This document shows, in pieces, positions 34,665 to 45,213 of a DNA stretch of 64,000 bases (positions within the stretch are counted from its first letter, which is position 1; every line of letters starts with the position of its first letter). This DNA comes from Parvibaculum sp. GTDB taxonomy: Bacteria; Pseudomonadota; Alphaproteobacteria; Parvibaculales; Parvibaculaceae. The notes beneath the pieces are model-generated. The model had not been told where the DNA came from. It saw nothing but the letters and a program-made list of their open reading frames with translations, and did no database searches. The stretch is taken from contig NZNS01000012.1 of the NCBI GenBank assembly GCA_002694985.1, forward strand, positions 47,533 through 111,532. The letters run 5' to 3'. A program made the position numbers and the translations under genes.

Positions 34665-36590
34665 CTAGATCTGTTTGCGCTTGCCGCCATGCGTCTCCAG
34701 CGCGGCTAGAATATCCGCCGGACGGAACGGCTTGGCGATGTGGTCGTCCATGCCCGCCTCGAAACAGGCTTCGCGATGATGTTCCATCGCATTCGCGGTG
34801 AGGCCAAGGATCGGCATTGCAAAACCGACCTCCCGCAGCTTCTTCGTCGCCGTCAGGCCATCCATCACCGGCATCATCACATCCATGAAGACGATATCGA
34901 AATCCTGTTCCTTCACGGCTTCAAGCGCCTGGGCGCCATCGAAGGCGTAGGTCGGCTCGATCCCCGCGATGGAGAGCACGGAGCCGATGACCTTGCGGTT
35001 GACGGCATTATCCTCGACCACAAGAACGCTGAGCGGCGCGGCCGGCTGCGGCGCGGTGCCGGACGTTTCCTCGATCGCGGCGGCAGGAGCTTGCGTTTCT
35101 GCGGGAGCAGCGCCGGCCGCCAGCGGAAGGCTGACTGTGAAGAGAGAGCCCTTCCCTTCGATGCTCTCGACCTGCACCGACCCGTTCATGGCGTCCACGA
35201 GACGCTGAACGATGGCGAGACCAAGGCCCGTGCCCTCGATCTGGCTCGATGCTCCGTCCTGCACCCGTTCGAATTCCTGGAAAATTCTATCCACTTTTTC
35301 CGCCGGAATGCCGCGCCCTGTGTCTGCCACGCGCAAAACCAGTTCAAGCCCGTCGCCGGCCTGGCGCACCTCCGCCGTCAGCGACACATCGCCATGTTCC
35401 GTGAATTTCACCGCATTCCCGAGAAGATTGAACAGGATTTGCGAAATGCGGTCGGGATCGCCCTTCAGCCAGGTACGCGTCGAAAGGGGTAGCACGGCGT
35501 TGAATTTCAGCCCCTTGCTTTCGGCTCGCGCCGCCATCATGTCGCAGACGGTGCGCAAGAGCGTTTCGGCATTGAAGTCGCGGCTGGCGATCTCCACCTT
35601 GCCTGCTTCGAGCTTCGCCATGTCGAGCACGTCATTGATGATCGACAGCAGCATTTCAGCGGAGCTGCGTGCCGTCTTGACCAGTTCGAGCTGGTCACCG
35701 CTCACGCCGCTTTCCTGAAGCATGTCGAGCATACCCATCACGCCTGTCATGGGTGTGCGGATTTCATGGCTCATCGAGGCAAGAAATGAACTCTTGGCGG
35801 CGCTTGCGCGCTTTGCCTCGTCGCGCGCGGCAACAAGCTCGCCTTCGGCCTCCTTCTGGGCGGTGATGTCCTGTATCTGCGAGATGAAATAGAGCGGGAC
35901 GCCGTTCTCCGCGCGCAGAACAGCCACGGAAAGAAGCGCGGAAATGATATCGCCATTCTTGCGATGGTAACGCTTTTCCATGTGATAGGCATTGCGCTTG
36001 CCTTCGATACATTCGTGAAGAAGATCGAGATCGTTTTCGAGGTCGTCAGTATGCGTAATATCCTGAAACGTGCGCTCCCGAAGTTCTTTTTCGGTATAGC
36101 CGAGCATCTGGCATAGCGCCTCATTGACCTGGAGCCAGCTCCCATCGAGGCCGACAAGCCCAATGCCGTGGGCCGCTCCCATGAAAGCCATGCGAAACCG
36201 CTGATCGTTCTCGCTTGTCAGGGTTTCTGCCGTGCAGTCCTGGAGCAGGCCCCTCACCGTGGTTTCGGTACGTTCGACGCAGAGGATACGAACCGCGACC
36301 GGGTCGGTGCGCAGCGTGAAGCTGGCCGTGTTTGTCGCGCCCGGGGTGCAGCTGTCGAGCCAGTGATGCAGAAGCTTCATGGTCGTGCTGGCTTCCGCGT
36401 TCCTGGTCTTGAGGGTTCGCGGTACATTGCGGGCGTCGAGAGCGCTGGAGTGAAGTTCGAGATCGCCGCTCGCGATGTCCCACGTCCAGCTACCAATGGA
36501 AAAGGCCTCGGCAAAAGCATCGAAAAGATGCGCCGGGAAATCTGCGGTGCCGAGCCTCTCGGGCGGCTCGCTCGGTCTCGAGTTGTGCAT
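34665..36590 (-). CDS. Hybrid sensor histidine kinase with PAS domain and receiver
   Basis: The 641-residue protein has no clear membrane segment, so it is likely cytoplasmic. The order is an N-terminal PAS-like region (about 25-120), a clear PAS/PAC (about 130-250, MAFMGAAHGIGLVGLDG to ISQIQDITAQKEAE), HisKA with the phosphoacceptor His in SMSHEIRTP (about 275), and an ATPase with N box ILFNLLGNAVKFT, DTGRGIP and GTGLGLAI. An Ala/Pro linker leads to a receiver with phosphoacceptor Asp in FMDVMMPVMDG (about 570). ATG 36590 was chosen; an in-frame ATG at 36671 gives 27 more residues. The signal sensed is unknown. The receiver gene at 29812 is a possible but unproven partner. Confidence 0.92.
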   Translation of the reverse strand: MHNSRPSEPPERLGTADFPAHLFDAFAEAFSIGSWTWDIASGDLELHSSALDARNVPRTLKTRNAEASTTMKLLHHWLDSCTPGATNTASFTLRTDPVAVRILCVERTETTVRGLLQDCTAETLTSENDQRFRMAFMGAAHGIGLVGLDGSWLQVNEALCQMLGYTEKELRERTFQDITHTDDLENDLDLLHECIEGKRNAYHMEKRYHRKNGDIISALLSVAVLRAENGVPLYFISQIQDITAQKEAEGELVAARDEAKRASAAKSSFLASMSHEIRTPMTGVMGMLDMLQESGVSGDQLELVKTARSSAEMLLSIINDVLDMAKLEAGKVEIASRDFNAETLLRTVCDMMAARAESKGLKFNAVLPLSTRTWLKGDPDRISQILFNLLGNAVKFTEHGDVSLTAEVRQAGDGLELVLRVADTGRGIPAEKVDRIFQEFERVQDGASSQIEGTGLGLAIVQRLVDAMNGSVQVESIEGKGSLFTVSLPLAAGAAPAETQAPAAAIEETSGTAPQPAAPLSVLVVEDNAVNRKVIGSVLSIAGIEPTYAFDGAQALEAVKEQDFDIVFMDVMMPVMDGLTATKKLREVGFAMPILGLTANAMEHHREACFEAGMDDHIAKPFRPADILAALETHGGKRKQI

Positions 36591-36938
36591 TCGACTATCC
36601 AATAAACCGGGCTTTTCACCCCTAGCGAATACCGGCTCGGTCAGGATTGTTACAGCCCGGGGCTTAACCATAGGTTTCCATTAACTAAATTGCAGGTTTC
36701 TACTATCTCCAGGAAACCGGAACTTTGGTGAAAGGCAGAGAAACCTTCGGGTTTCTGGTCCGATCAGCGGGAGGCTTTCGTGGACGCCTATCAGGTTCTT
36801 GTCGCCGTCGCGGCTCTCACCATTGCAAGGGGCGGCAAGCCAAATGGCTGAGCAATGTCGTAATCCGGCCAAAATCCCAGCCTAGAAATTTCAACGCTTG
36901 GGACTTTTGATGCGACCAGCAATTCGAAAGGCACAACG
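36591..36938. other. Gene-free region between kinase and fasciclin genes
   Basis: About 350 bases separate the divergent genes. On the plus strand AGAAACC-TTCG-GGTTTCT (36739-36756) makes a stable UUCG-capped hairpin with no T-run, so it would sit in the leader of the fasciclin gene or near its promoter. A TACTAT near 36700 could be a -10 element. I see no small gene. Confidence 0.4.
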
Positions 36939-37469
36939 ATGAAAAGAACCGTAATTTTCCTTGCGGCCCTCGCGATGAGCGCGGTCAGCGCCGCGCCTGC
37001 TTTCGCGGCGAACGTCTACGAGACGCTGAAAGGCAATCCGCAATTCTCGACCCTGACCAGGATCATCGAGGCGAATGATCTCGAGTTCCGCTACACCGAG
37101 GGCAACATCACTGTCTTTGCGCCGACGAATGAGGCACTGGCCAACCAGCCAGGCGGTATCGACGATCTGCTTGCAGGCGATAATCCCAGCAACAAGGAGA
37201 ATGCGCGTGCCCTGCTGCTCTACAGCATCGTCAGCGGCCGCCACACGCCCGCCCGGCTCGAAGGCAAGGTGACGGAGGCAACGACGCTCCAGCGCGGCAA
37301 GGTGAAGATCGACGGCACGAAATCGCCCATCCATTACGGCAGCGAGAAGTTCGGTGCGAATGTCTCGGGCGAGGCCATCGAAGCATCGAACGGCGTCATC
37401 ATCCCCGTCGACGCGCTGGCGATCCCGGTTTTTGCGGACGAGACGCCTGAGGCGCAGACGCCGCAATAA
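36939..37469 (+). CDS. Fasciclin (FAS1) domain protein, secreted
   Basis: This 176-residue protein has a signal peptide ending SAAPAFAAN and one FAS1 domain: NPQFSTLTRIIEANDL, ITVFAPTNEAL, LLLYSIVSGRHT, and EASNGVIIPVDALAIP. FAS1 domains mediate adhesion or surface association. The gene stands alone, with a terminator just after it. Confidence 0.93.
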   Translation: MKRTVIFLAALAMSAVSAAPAFAANVYETLKGNPQFSTLTRIIEANDLEFRYTEGNITVFAPTNEALANQPGGIDDLLAGDNPSNKENARALLLYSIVSGRHTPARLEGKVTEATTLQRGKVKIDGTKSPIHYGSEKFGANVSGEAIEASNGVIIPVDALAIPVFADETPEAQTPQ

Positions 37470-37490
37470 GTCAGACGGCACCGGACAAAC

Positions 37491-37520
37491 AAAAAGGGAA
37501 GGCACCGGCCTTCCCTTTTT
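37491..37520. terminator. Intrinsic terminator between fasciclin and aspS
   Basis: AAGGGAAGG, a six-base loop and CCTTCCCTT are flanked by A-run and T-run, so it can end transcripts from both converging genes. Confidence 0.92.
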
Positions 37521-37551
37521 CCTTGGCGTTTTCCGCACTTGAAATTGAAGG

Positions 37552-39375
37552 TCAGCCTTCCTTTTTCTTTTCAAGCGGCGGCACGACCCGAATGTGCAGT
37601 TCCTTGAGCTGCTTCTGGTCCACCTCCGAGGGGGCCTGCATGAGCAGATCCTGCGCCTGCTGGTTCATCGGGAACATGGTCACCTCGCGCAGGTTCTCCA
37701 CGCCCGCCAGCAGCATGACCATGCGGTCGATGCCGGGCGCGAGCCCCCCATGCGGAGGCGCGCCGTATTTGAAGGCGTTGAGCATGCCGCCAAACTTCGT
37801 CTCGACGACGGATTTGTCATAGCCTGCGATTTCGAAGGCCTTGTACATGACATCCGGCTTGTGGTTTCGCACGGCGCCCGAGGAAAGCTCAACGCCGTTG
37901 CAGACGATGTCGTACTGGAAGGCCGTCATGCCGAGGATCTCATCGACATCGTCCTTGTCGAGCGCAAGGAACTTGTCCAGCGGGTAGTTCGGCATAGAGA
38001 AAGGATTGTGCGAGAAGTCGATCTTCTTCTCGTCCTCGTTCCATTCGAACATCGGAAAATCGACGATCCAGCAGAACTTGAAGACACCTTCTTCCACAAG
38101 CCCGAGCTCGGTGCCTGCGCGAGTGCGCGCCTGACCGGCGAAGCTCGCAAATTTCGCGGGCTGACCGGCAACGAAGAAGACGGCGTCGCCAGCTCCAAGG
38201 CCAAGCTGCGTGCGGATCGCATCCGTGCGCTCCGGCCCGATATTCTTTGCGACGGGGCCCGCGCCTTCCAGCGCACCGCCCTCTTCGCGGAAGAAGATGT
38301 AGCCGAGGCCCGGCTGGCCTTCGCCCTGCGCCCAGGAATTCATGCGATCGCAGAAAGCCCGGTTGCCGCCGCCCGGCGCCGGGATCGCCCAGACCTCGAC
38401 CTTCGAGTCCTTCTCGATCATGCCGGCGAAGACCTTGAAGCCCGAACCGCGGAAGTGATCCGTGACATTCTGCATCTCGATCGGATTACGCAGGTCGGGC
38501 TTGTCGGAGCCGTATTTACGGATCGCATCGGCATAGGGAATGCGCGTGAAGGGATAGGACGAAACCTTGCTGTCGCCCGCAAATTCCTCGAAGAGGCCAT
38601 GCAGCACCGGCTCAATGGCGGCAAAGACATCGTCCTGCGTGACAAAGCTCATCTCGACATCGAGTTGGTAGAACTCGCCGGGCGAGCGGTCGGCGCGGGC
38701 GTCCTCGTCACGGAAGCAAGGGGCGATCTGGAAGTAGCGGTCGAAGCCCGCCACCATGATCATCTGCTTGAACTGCTGCGGTGCCTGCGGCAGCGCATAA
38801 AAGGTGCCGGGATGCAGGCGCGAGGGAACAAGAAAGTCACGCGCGCCCTCCGGGCTCGAAGCCGTCAGGATCGGTGTCTGGAATTCATTGAAGCCCGCGT
38901 CCGTCATCCGGCGGCGCACCGACGCGATGATCTTAGAGCGCAGCAGAATGTTCTTGTGCAGCGTCTCGCGGCGGAGATCCAGAAAACGGTAGGTCAGACG
39001 GATGTCTTCCGGGTAGTCCGGCTCGCCGAAGACCGGCAGCGGCAGATCCTGCGCCTCGGAGAGTACTTCCATGGAGGAAACGGCAATTTCGATATCCCCG
39101 GTCGGCAGGTTCGGGTTTACCGTTTCCGCGGAACGAGCAACCGCCGTGCCCTCAATGGAGACGACGAATTCGGAACGGACCTTTTCGGCAAGCTCGAAAG
39201 CTTCGGCCCGGTCCGGATCGAAAACGAGCTGGGTGAGCCCGTAATTGTCGCGCAGGTCGATGAAGAGGAGACCGCCATGGTCGCGTTTGCGGTGAACCCA
39301 GCCCGACAGGCGGACGGTCTCGCCTACATGCGACTTGCGAAGCTCGCCACAGGTGTGGCTGCGGAAACTGCTCAT
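37552..39375 (-). CDS. aspS: Aspartate--tRNA ligase
   Basis: This class II synthetase charges tRNA-Asp. The 607-residue bacterial-type protein has an N-terminal OB-fold anticodon domain ([18 protein letters not shown]), the catalytic core with motif 2 ([25 protein letters not shown]), the bacterial GAD insert, and motif 3 ([16 protein letters not shown]). Many alphaproteobacterial AspRS are non-discriminating and also charge tRNA-Asn; the sequence alone does not settle this here. Confidence 0.97.
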   Translation of the reverse strand: MSSFRSHTCGELRKSHVGETVRLSGWVHRKRDHGGLLFIDLRDNYGLTQLVFDPDRAEAFELAEKVRSEFVVSIEGTAVARSAETVNPNLPTGDIEIAVSSMEVLSEAQDLPLPVFGEPDYPEDIRLTYRFLDLRRETLHKNILLRSKIIASVRRRMTDAGFNEFQTPILTASSPEGARDFLVPSRLHPGTFYALPQAPQQFKQMIMVAGFDRYFQIAPCFRDEDARADRSPGEFYQLDVEMSFVTQDDVFAAIEPVLHGLFEEFAGDSKVSSYPFTRIPYADAIRKYGSDKPDLRNPIEMQNVTDHFRGSGFKVFAGMIEKDSKVEVWAIPAPGGGNRAFCDRMNSWAQGEGQPGLGYIFFREEGGALEGAGPVAKNIGPERTDAIRTQLGLGAGDAVFFVAGQPAKFASFAGQARTRAGTELGLVEEGVFKFCWIVDFPMFEWNEDEKKIDFSHNPFSMPNYPLDKFLALDKDDVDEILGMTAFQYDIVCNGVELSSGAVRNHKPDVMYKAFEIAGYDKSVVETKFGGMLNAFKYGAPPHGGLAPGIDRMVMLLAGVENLREVTMFPMNQQAQDLLMQAPSEVDQKQLKELHIRVVPPLEKKKEG

Positions 39376-39460
39376 ATTCTAAGGCCTTGGAATTCCAGAA
39401 CGAATCGGCGGAGGATAGCAAAAGGTATACCCTAGCGAAGGGGAAAAGCGCACGGATCAG

Positions 39461-39479
39461 CCGCCCTTGTCAAGGGCGG
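39461..39479. promoter_or_regulatory. 19-bp palindrome between aspS and rnd
   Basis: CCGCCCTTG and CAAGGGCGG flank a single T, giving a near-perfect palindrome 85 bases before aspS and 65 bases before rnd. On the minus strand it contains TTGACA, but no matching -10 follows at 16-18 bases. It could be an operator or a small RNA hairpin. Confidence 0.35.
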
Positions 39480-39544
39480 GAGGGTTGGTGTGTTCCCTTA
39501 TCTCTCGCGCGACAAGATATCCAGGATCGGCTATAGAGCGGCGC

Positions 39545-40702
39545 ATGGAAATCATTACGACGAACGAGGCCTTGCGGGCCGCTTGTGACCGGCTTTCAAC
39601 TGCCGGCTTTGTCACCGTCGATACCGAATTCATGCGGGATTCGACATTCTGGCCCGTCCTGTGCCTGATCCAGCTTGCCGGGCCCGAAGATGAAATCATC
39701 ATCGACCCCCTCGCTCCCGATATCGATCTCACGCCCTTCTATGCCCTGATGAAGAACCGGAAAGTCGTGAAGGTCTTTCACGCGGCCAGGCAGGACATCG
39801 AAATCTTCTATCACGAGGGTGACGCCATCCCGGACCCGCTGTTCGACACGCAGGTTGCGGCGATGGTTTGCGGCTTTGGCGATTCCGTCGGCTACGAGAC
39901 GCTGGTCCGCAAGCTGACCGGCGGCAGCGTCGATAAATCTTCGCGCTTCACCGACTGGTCGCGGCGTCCGCTCTCCGAGAAGCAGCTCCAGTATGCGATG
40001 GCGGACGTGACCTATCTGCGCACCATCTATGAAGTGCTGGCAAAGCGGCTCACACAGACGAAGCGCTCGCACTGGGTAGGCGAGGAGATGGCCGTCCTTC
40101 AGGACCCCGAAACCTATGCGATGCGGCCGGAGAATGCCTGGAAACGGCTGAAGATGCGTTTTCGCGGACGCCGCGGGCTCGCCGTCCTCATCGAGGTAGC
40201 CGCCTGGCGCGAGCGGCAGGCGCAGGAACGCGACATGCCGCGGTCGCGTATCATGAAGGATGACGCGCTCTACGAGATCGCAACGCAGCTCCCCAAGAGC
40301 GTGAGCGATCTCGATGCACTCCGCGCCGTGCCGAAAGGCTTTTCGAACAGTCGAGGCGCGGCAAGTCTCATGGAAGCCGTCGAACGCGGGCTCTCCATGA
40401 ATGAAGAAGACATTCCCGTCGTCGAAGGGCCGGAGCCCCTGCCCGCCGGGATAGGTCCGCTGGTGGAACTGCTCAAGGTGCTTCTCAAGCAGAAATGTGA
40501 AGAACACGACGTGGCGCAGAAGCTCGTGGCCAATGTCAGCGACCTCGAACTGATCGCCGCGCATGCCGAGGCAGATGTTGGCGCGATGAAGGGTTGGCGA
40601 CGGGAACTTTTCGGGGAAGATGCATTGCGTCTCAAGCGCGGCGAACTCGCCATCGGTGCCAAAGGCAAGCGGGTCGTGCTGATCGAAACGGGAAAAAAGT
40701 AA
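39545..40702 (+). CDS. rnd: Ribonuclease D
   Basis: This 3'-5' exoribonuclease trims tRNA precursors. The 385-residue product has the DEDD exonuclease core ([38 protein letters not shown]), then an HRDC domain (about 205-290) and a helical C-terminal part. ATG 39545 starts [10 protein letters not shown] as in the family. It ends six bases from the convergent ppx gene. Confidence 0.94.
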   Translation: MEIITTNEALRAACDRLSTAGFVTVDTEFMRDSTFWPVLCLIQLAGPEDEIIIDPLAPDIDLTPFYALMKNRKVVKVFHAARQDIEIFYHEGDAIPDPLFDTQVAAMVCGFGDSVGYETLVRKLTGGSVDKSSRFTDWSRRPLSEKQLQYAMADVTYLRTIYEVLAKRLTQTKRSHWVGEEMAVLQDPETYAMRPENAWKRLKMRFRGRRGLAVLIEVAAWRERQAQERDMPRSRIMKDDALYEIATQLPKSVSDLDALRAVPKGFSNSRGAASLMEAVERGLSMNEEDIPVVEGPEPLPAGIGPLVELLKVLLKQKCEEHDVAQKLVANVSDLELIAAHAEADVGAMKGWRRELFGEDALRLKRGELAIGAKGKRVVLIETGKK

Positions 40703-40708
40703 CGCCCG

Positions 40709-42205
40709 CTACTTGCCGATCCTGATATCGCTCTTGCGGCCGAGCGCTTTTGCCAACGCGGCGAGACGTTTGACGACGATCTCGCCCGCCAGCGCCTCAT
40801 ATTTCTTCGGCAAGATCAGGGTGAGCGTGTTCTTGCCAACTTCGAAACGCGTCTTGGGAAGCATACCCATCGTGGCGCCCGAAAGCGTGAAAGCGAGACG
40901 AAGTGCAAGGCCAAGCGTCAGTGCCCTGTCATTGTCGCGTTCGGGAATATAGGCCGAAAGATTGCCAATCATCTCCGGCTCTCCCCTGCCCTCATGGCGG
41001 TGATAGCCAACGCGCGCAAGATAAAGCCTGCCCTGATGGTCGATACCCGAGAAGGGCGCAAGCAGTATCTGCGTCATTGCATGATGCGCACGATAGTCCG
41101 GATGTACGTACCAGCCGATGTCCGCAAGGATGCAAGCTGCATGACGCAGCCGCGCTTCTTCCTCTGTTTCGCCCAGGACGTCGTTTGCAAAAAGAGGCGC
41201 CGTCCATTTGAAGAACTCATTGCCGTGCTGCGGAAAACGCGCGAGGCGTCCAGCGAGATCGCGGCAACCTTCGATCAGCGGATCCTTCTGCTGTTCCTTC
41301 TTGTCGAGGCTTTCGAAGAGAATTCCTTCGCGAAGCCCATAGGCAGAGATCACGATTTCCTTCGCTCTTGTGGCGGCAATCAGCTTGTAGAGCACCAGCG
41401 CACCGAACGGTAATGCTTCAACACGGCGTTCAGAAACATCGGGAATCTGTGCAAGCGATTTCGGCCCCAGCCGCTCTATCACCCGTGAGATATCCGCAGC
41501 ATCGCGCGCAGGAATTACATATTGATGCAGCACATGGATCGGGTAGTTGCGCTGCGCCATGTGAATGCGCGCCAGATTTCGCCATACCCCGCCCACCGCG
41601 TAGATCGGCTTGTCCTTATAGTCCTTCAACCATGGCTGCTCGCCGAGTGCCCGCTCGACGACTGCTTCCGCCTCCGCGAGGCTGCCATGCGAGAGGTCCA
41701 TCAAGCGAAGAGGCCCAAGCGGCAGCGTCACACCGGCACCCGGCTTTCCCCCGGCAACCGGGACAAGTTCAAGACTGCCGCCACCGAGATCACCGACCAG
41801 TCCTTCCGCATGCGGAATCCCCGAAAGGACGCCCTGCGCAGAAATTCGGGCTTCATCGAGCCCGGAAAGAAGCATGATCTTGAAGCCGCATATTTTTTCG
41901 GCACGGTCGAGGAAGTCAGCCCCGTCCTTCGCATCGCGTACGGCGGCGGTTGCCGCCACCACGAGGGTCGTTATTCCGATCTGCTCGCGAAGAGCCATGA
42001 AACGGCGCAGCGCATTCAGCGCTCGTTCAATTCCCTTCGGGTCCAGACGGCCCGTCGAAGCAAGCGAGCGGCCAAGGCCGGCCATGACCTTTTCGTTGAA
42101 TACGAGCACCGGATGCCGCTCGACGCTTGCATAAACGACGAGACGCACCGAGTTCGAGCCGAGATCGATAATGCCGAACCGGCCTCCGGTTTTTTCACGG
42201 CTCAC
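40709..42205 (-). CDS. ppx: Exopolyphosphatase / guanosine pentaphosphate phosphatase family
   Basis: This Ppx/GppA protein of the ASKHA fold releases phosphate from polyphosphate and may act on pppGpp. The 498-residue product has GIIDLGSNSVRLVVY near the N-terminus, VVAATAAVRDAKDG, GDLGGGSLELV, and a C-terminal HD-like helical domain with HPDYRAHHAMTQ. It lies 33 bases after ppk1; the pair balances polyphosphate. Confidence 0.92.
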   Translation of the reverse strand: MSREKTGGRFGIIDLGSNSVRLVVYASVERHPVLVFNEKVMAGLGRSLASTGRLDPKGIERALNALRRFMALREQIGITTLVVAATAAVRDAKDGADFLDRAEKICGFKIMLLSGLDEARISAQGVLSGIPHAEGLVGDLGGGSLELVPVAGGKPGAGVTLPLGPLRLMDLSHGSLAEAEAVVERALGEQPWLKDYKDKPIYAVGGVWRNLARIHMAQRNYPIHVLHQYVIPARDAADISRVIERLGPKSLAQIPDVSERRVEALPFGALVLYKLIAATRAKEIVISAYGLREGILFESLDKKEQQKDPLIEGCRDLAGRLARFPQHGNEFFKWTAPLFANDVLGETEEEARLRHAACILADIGWYVHPDYRAHHAMTQILLAPFSGIDHQGRLYLARVGYHRHEGRGEPEMIGNLSAYIPERDNDRALTLGLALRLAFTLSGATMGMLPKTRFEVGKNTLTLILPKKYEALAGEIVVKRLAALAKALGRKSDIRIGK

Positions 42206-42238
42206 AGCATGACCTCCGCCGTTCGCCGCAAAGCAGGC

Positions 42239-44443
42239 TTACGCCGACTTGATGTCGAACTTGGGGGGGATGTTTTTCTTGAGAGAGGTGCCACGCCCGG
42301 AAAGGCTCGCGTTATTCATGAAATAGGTGTGGGCGTTGAATGGCTCGTCACCCTCCTGCACCCTGATCCGCGTATACGTGCCGTCCGGCTGCAGTTCGTA
42401 ACTCTGCTGGTTGTCCTTGAGGTTGGCAACCATGATCTGATCGAGAACCTGATCGTGAACCGTGGGGTTCAGGATCGGGACAAGTATCTCCACCCGGCGG
42501 TCGAGATTGCGGGGCATCCAGTCGGCAGAGCCGATATAAACCTTCGCCTGGTCATTCGGCAAGCCATGACCGTTGCCGAAGCAGACAATACGAGAATGTT
42601 CGAGAAAACGCCCGATAATGCTTTTCACTCGTATATTTTCGGAAAGACCCGGCACACCGGGACGCAAACAGCAGATACCGCGCACGACGAGGTGGATTTG
42701 CACGCCTGCCTGGCTCGCCTGATAGAGCGCATCGATGATCTGCGCATCGACGAGCGAATTCATCTTTGCCCAGATGGCAGCCGGGCGGCCTGCCTTGGCG
42801 TGCTCGATTTCGGCGTTGATGTCGTTAATCAGCCTCGAACGCATGTTGATCGGCGAGATCGCGAGCAATTCGAGGTCCTTCGGTTCTGCATATCCCGTGA
42901 TGTAGTTGAAGACCTGCGACGCATCATGCGCGAGACGCGGATCGCAAGTGAACATCGAGCAGTCGGTGTAAATCTTCGCGGTGACGGCGTGGTAGTTGCC
43001 GGTTCCGAAATGCACATAGGATCGGAGATGCCCGCCCTCGCGGCGCACCACCAGCGATATCTTCGCGTGGGTCTTCAGTTCGATGAACCCGAAAACGACC
43101 TGCACACCCGCGCGCTCGAGATTACGCGCCCATACGATATTGGCGGCCTCATCGAAACGTGCCTTGAGTTCGACCAACGCCGTCACCGACTTGCCTGCTT
43201 CCGCAGCCTCGATCAGCGCCTCGATGATCGGGCTGTCCTTCGAGGTACGGTAAAGCGTCTGTTTGATTGCAACGACATCCGGGTCGGCTGCGGCCTGACG
43301 GATAAACTGCACGACAACGTCGAACGACTCATAGGGATGGTGAACGACGATGTCCTTGGAGCGGATAGCTGCGAAGCAGTCCCCGCCATGGTCGCGGATA
43401 CGCTCCGGGAAACGCGCATTGTAAGGTGGAAATTTCAGGTCCGGCCTGTCGTCCACGATGAGCTGGCTTGTCTGAGCGAGGCCAAGCAGGCCTTCGACGG
43501 ATACAAGTTCGCGTTCGGTGACGCTGAGCTCGTGCACGACGAACTGGCGGAGCGAGGGCGGTGTGCGCGCCTCGATCTTCAGGCGGATAACGCTGCCTCG
43601 ACGGCGACGCTTCAAGGCGCTCTCGAAATAGCGCACCAGATCTTCGGCTTCCTCTTCTATTTCAATATCGCTGTCACGTAACAAACGGAAGGCGCCCTGC
43701 CCGATCACCTTGTAGCCGGGGAAAAGCCTGTCGAGGAACAGACCGATCATGTTCTCAAGGCTGACAAAACGAATGCCCGGCTCGCCCGCGCGCGCAGGCA
43801 GCCGGATAAAGCGTTCCACCTGCGTCGGCACAGGGAGCAGCGCATCCATGAGCTTGCCGTCCGAAATGCGGCGAAGCTGTAAGGCCAGCGCAAAGCCAAG
43901 GTTCGGAATGAAGGGGAACGGATGCGCCGGGTCGATCGCAAGCGGTGTCAGGACAGGAAAAACCTGTTCTAGGAAACGCGTCTCCAGCCAGGCGAATTCG
44001 TCCGGGGTCACCTCTTCGGGTTCCAGAACCGCAATGCCGTTATTACGCATCTCCTGGCGGAGCGTCACCCACTGGCGCTGCTGCTCGCGCATGAGATGGT
44101 TCGCCATCGCGTTGACGAGATCCAGCTGCTGGGCTGGCGTGCTTCCGTCCTGGCTCAGCGTGGTCACGCCCGCGCTCACCTGCCCGCGAAGACCAGCGAC
44201 ACGTACCATGAAAAATTCATCGAGATTGGAAGCGGAAATCGACAGGAAACGAAGCCGCTCAAGCAGCGGGTGGTTCGTGTTCTGCGCCTCTTCCAGCACC
44301 CTCATGTTGAAGGCAAGCCAGGATGCTTCCCGATTGATGAAACGGTCAGGACTGTCGGCGGCTACGGTCGGAACGTCGGAAGATGCCGGAGGCGTCTCCT
44401 TCGCGTCGGTTTTAGCGGCCGGGCTCTGCTGGGCGGTCGTCAT
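42239..44443 (-). CDS. ppk1: Polyphosphate kinase 1
   Basis: Ppk1 reversibly transfers the terminal phosphate of ATP to polyphosphate. The 734-residue product shows the N-terminal helical domain ([19 protein letters not shown]), the head domain, and two PLD-like C-terminal domains. The phosphorylated His is in [17 protein letters not shown] (about 459), with [11 protein letters not shown] and RRVEILVPI downstream. It is co-oriented with ppx. Confidence 0.96.
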   Translation of the reverse strand: MTTAQQSPAAKTDAKETPPASSDVPTVAADSPDRFINREASWLAFNMRVLEEAQNTNHPLLERLRFLSISASNLDEFFMVRVAGLRGQVSAGVTTLSQDGSTPAQQLDLVNAMANHLMREQQRQWVTLRQEMRNNGIAVLEPEEVTPDEFAWLETRFLEQVFPVLTPLAIDPAHPFPFIPNLGFALALQLRRISDGKLMDALLPVPTQVERFIRLPARAGEPGIRFVSLENMIGLFLDRLFPGYKVIGQGAFRLLRDSDIEIEEEAEDLVRYFESALKRRRRGSVIRLKIEARTPPSLRQFVVHELSVTERELVSVEGLLGLAQTSQLIVDDRPDLKFPPYNARFPERIRDHGGDCFAAIRSKDIVVHHPYESFDVVVQFIRQAAADPDVVAIKQTLYRTSKDSPIIEALIEAAEAGKSVTALVELKARFDEAANIVWARNLERAGVQVVFGFIELKTHAKISLVVRREGGHLRSYVHFGTGNYHAVTAKIYTDCSMFTCDPRLAHDASQVFNYITGYAEPKDLELLAISPINMRSRLINDINAEIEHAKAGRPAAIWAKMNSLVDAQIIDALYQASQAGVQIHLVVRGICCLRPGVPGLSENIRVKSIIGRFLEHSRIVCFGNGHGLPNDQAKVYIGSADWMPRNLDRRVEILVPILNPTVHDQVLDQIMVANLKDNQQSYELQPDGTYTRIRVQEGDEPFNAHTYFMNNASLSGRGTSLKKNIPPKFDIKSA

Positions 44444-44545
44444 GAGATCACTTCTGCAAAAAGGGGAGTAAGTGTCTGCTATGGCTGAATATTATGACAA
44501 ACATATGACCGAGTCATGACTGTCGACTTACGATTACCCGCTGGA

Positions 44546-45211
44546 TCAGTCGCGCCCAAGGATTTCCGCGGCCAGGGGCACGGTAATCGGCCGTTTTCCC
44601 GAGAGCGAGGTGCGATCAAGCTCCTCAACGATTTTTCGTGCTGCCGCGACGGAACGCTCGATGCGGCTTGCCAGATAGGAGACGACCTGCGGCGTCACGC
44701 GGAGCTGACGATCATCGAAGAGCTTCACAAGGATGCCAGAAAGCAACGCATCGTCCGGCGCCCCCAGCTCAGCCCCCGGGAGAGCCCGAAGCCGCGAGAC
44801 CAGATCGGGCAGCTTTAGCGGCAAGCGGGCAACGGGGTCACGCGCCGTAATGAGGAGCGAGGCACCCTCCGCCCTTACCAGATTGATCAGATGAAAAAGC
44901 GCACGCTCGCCCGCCGGATCAAGGGTTGCAAGGTCTTCAAGGATCAGCGCGCCTTTTGCGACCAAGGCGGGAATATCGGCCTTGGCGAGTTTTTCCGCGG
45001 CGATCATTTCAGCACCCGACGCGGCACGCCAGACCTCGGCGAGATGTGTTTTGCCGCTGCCCTCCGGGCCTGCAAGCGCAACGATGCGGTCAGGCCAGTC
45101 CGGCCAGGAATCGATCAGCGCAACGGCGGCCTCATTGGACGGCGCCACGAGAAAATCCTCCCGGCCGGATGCCGGGCGGTGGCCCAGTTCGAGAACGAGC
45201 TGCCGTATCAT
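44546..45211 (-). CDS. hdaA: DnaA regulatory inactivator homologue HdaA
   Basis: This 221-residue AAA+ protein, related to DnaA but lacking its DNA-binding domain, promotes hydrolysis of DnaA-ATP together with the sliding clamp to prevent re-initiation. The N-terminal RQLVLELG resembles a clamp-binding motif. Walker A is GPEGSGKTH (Lys about 54), and ALILEDLATLD is the Walker B-like strand. The permease gene ends two bases upstream. Confidence 0.92.
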   Translation of the reverse strand: MIRQLVLELGHRPASGREDFLVAPSNEAAVALIDSWPDWPDRIVALAGPEGSGKTHLAEVWRAASGAEMIAAEKLAKADIPALVAKGALILEDLATLDPAGERALFHLINLVRAEGASLLITARDPVARLPLKLPDLVSRLRALPGAELGAPDDALLSGILVKLFDDRQLRVTPQVVSYLASRIERSVAAARKIVEELDRTSLSGKRPITVPLAAEILGRD

Positions 45212-45213
45212 GA

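Noticed and set aside
41522..43681. 719-codon plus-strand frame opposite ppx and ppk1
   Set aside because: It spans two well-supported genes and their junction on the other strand; the translation has no recognisable domain.
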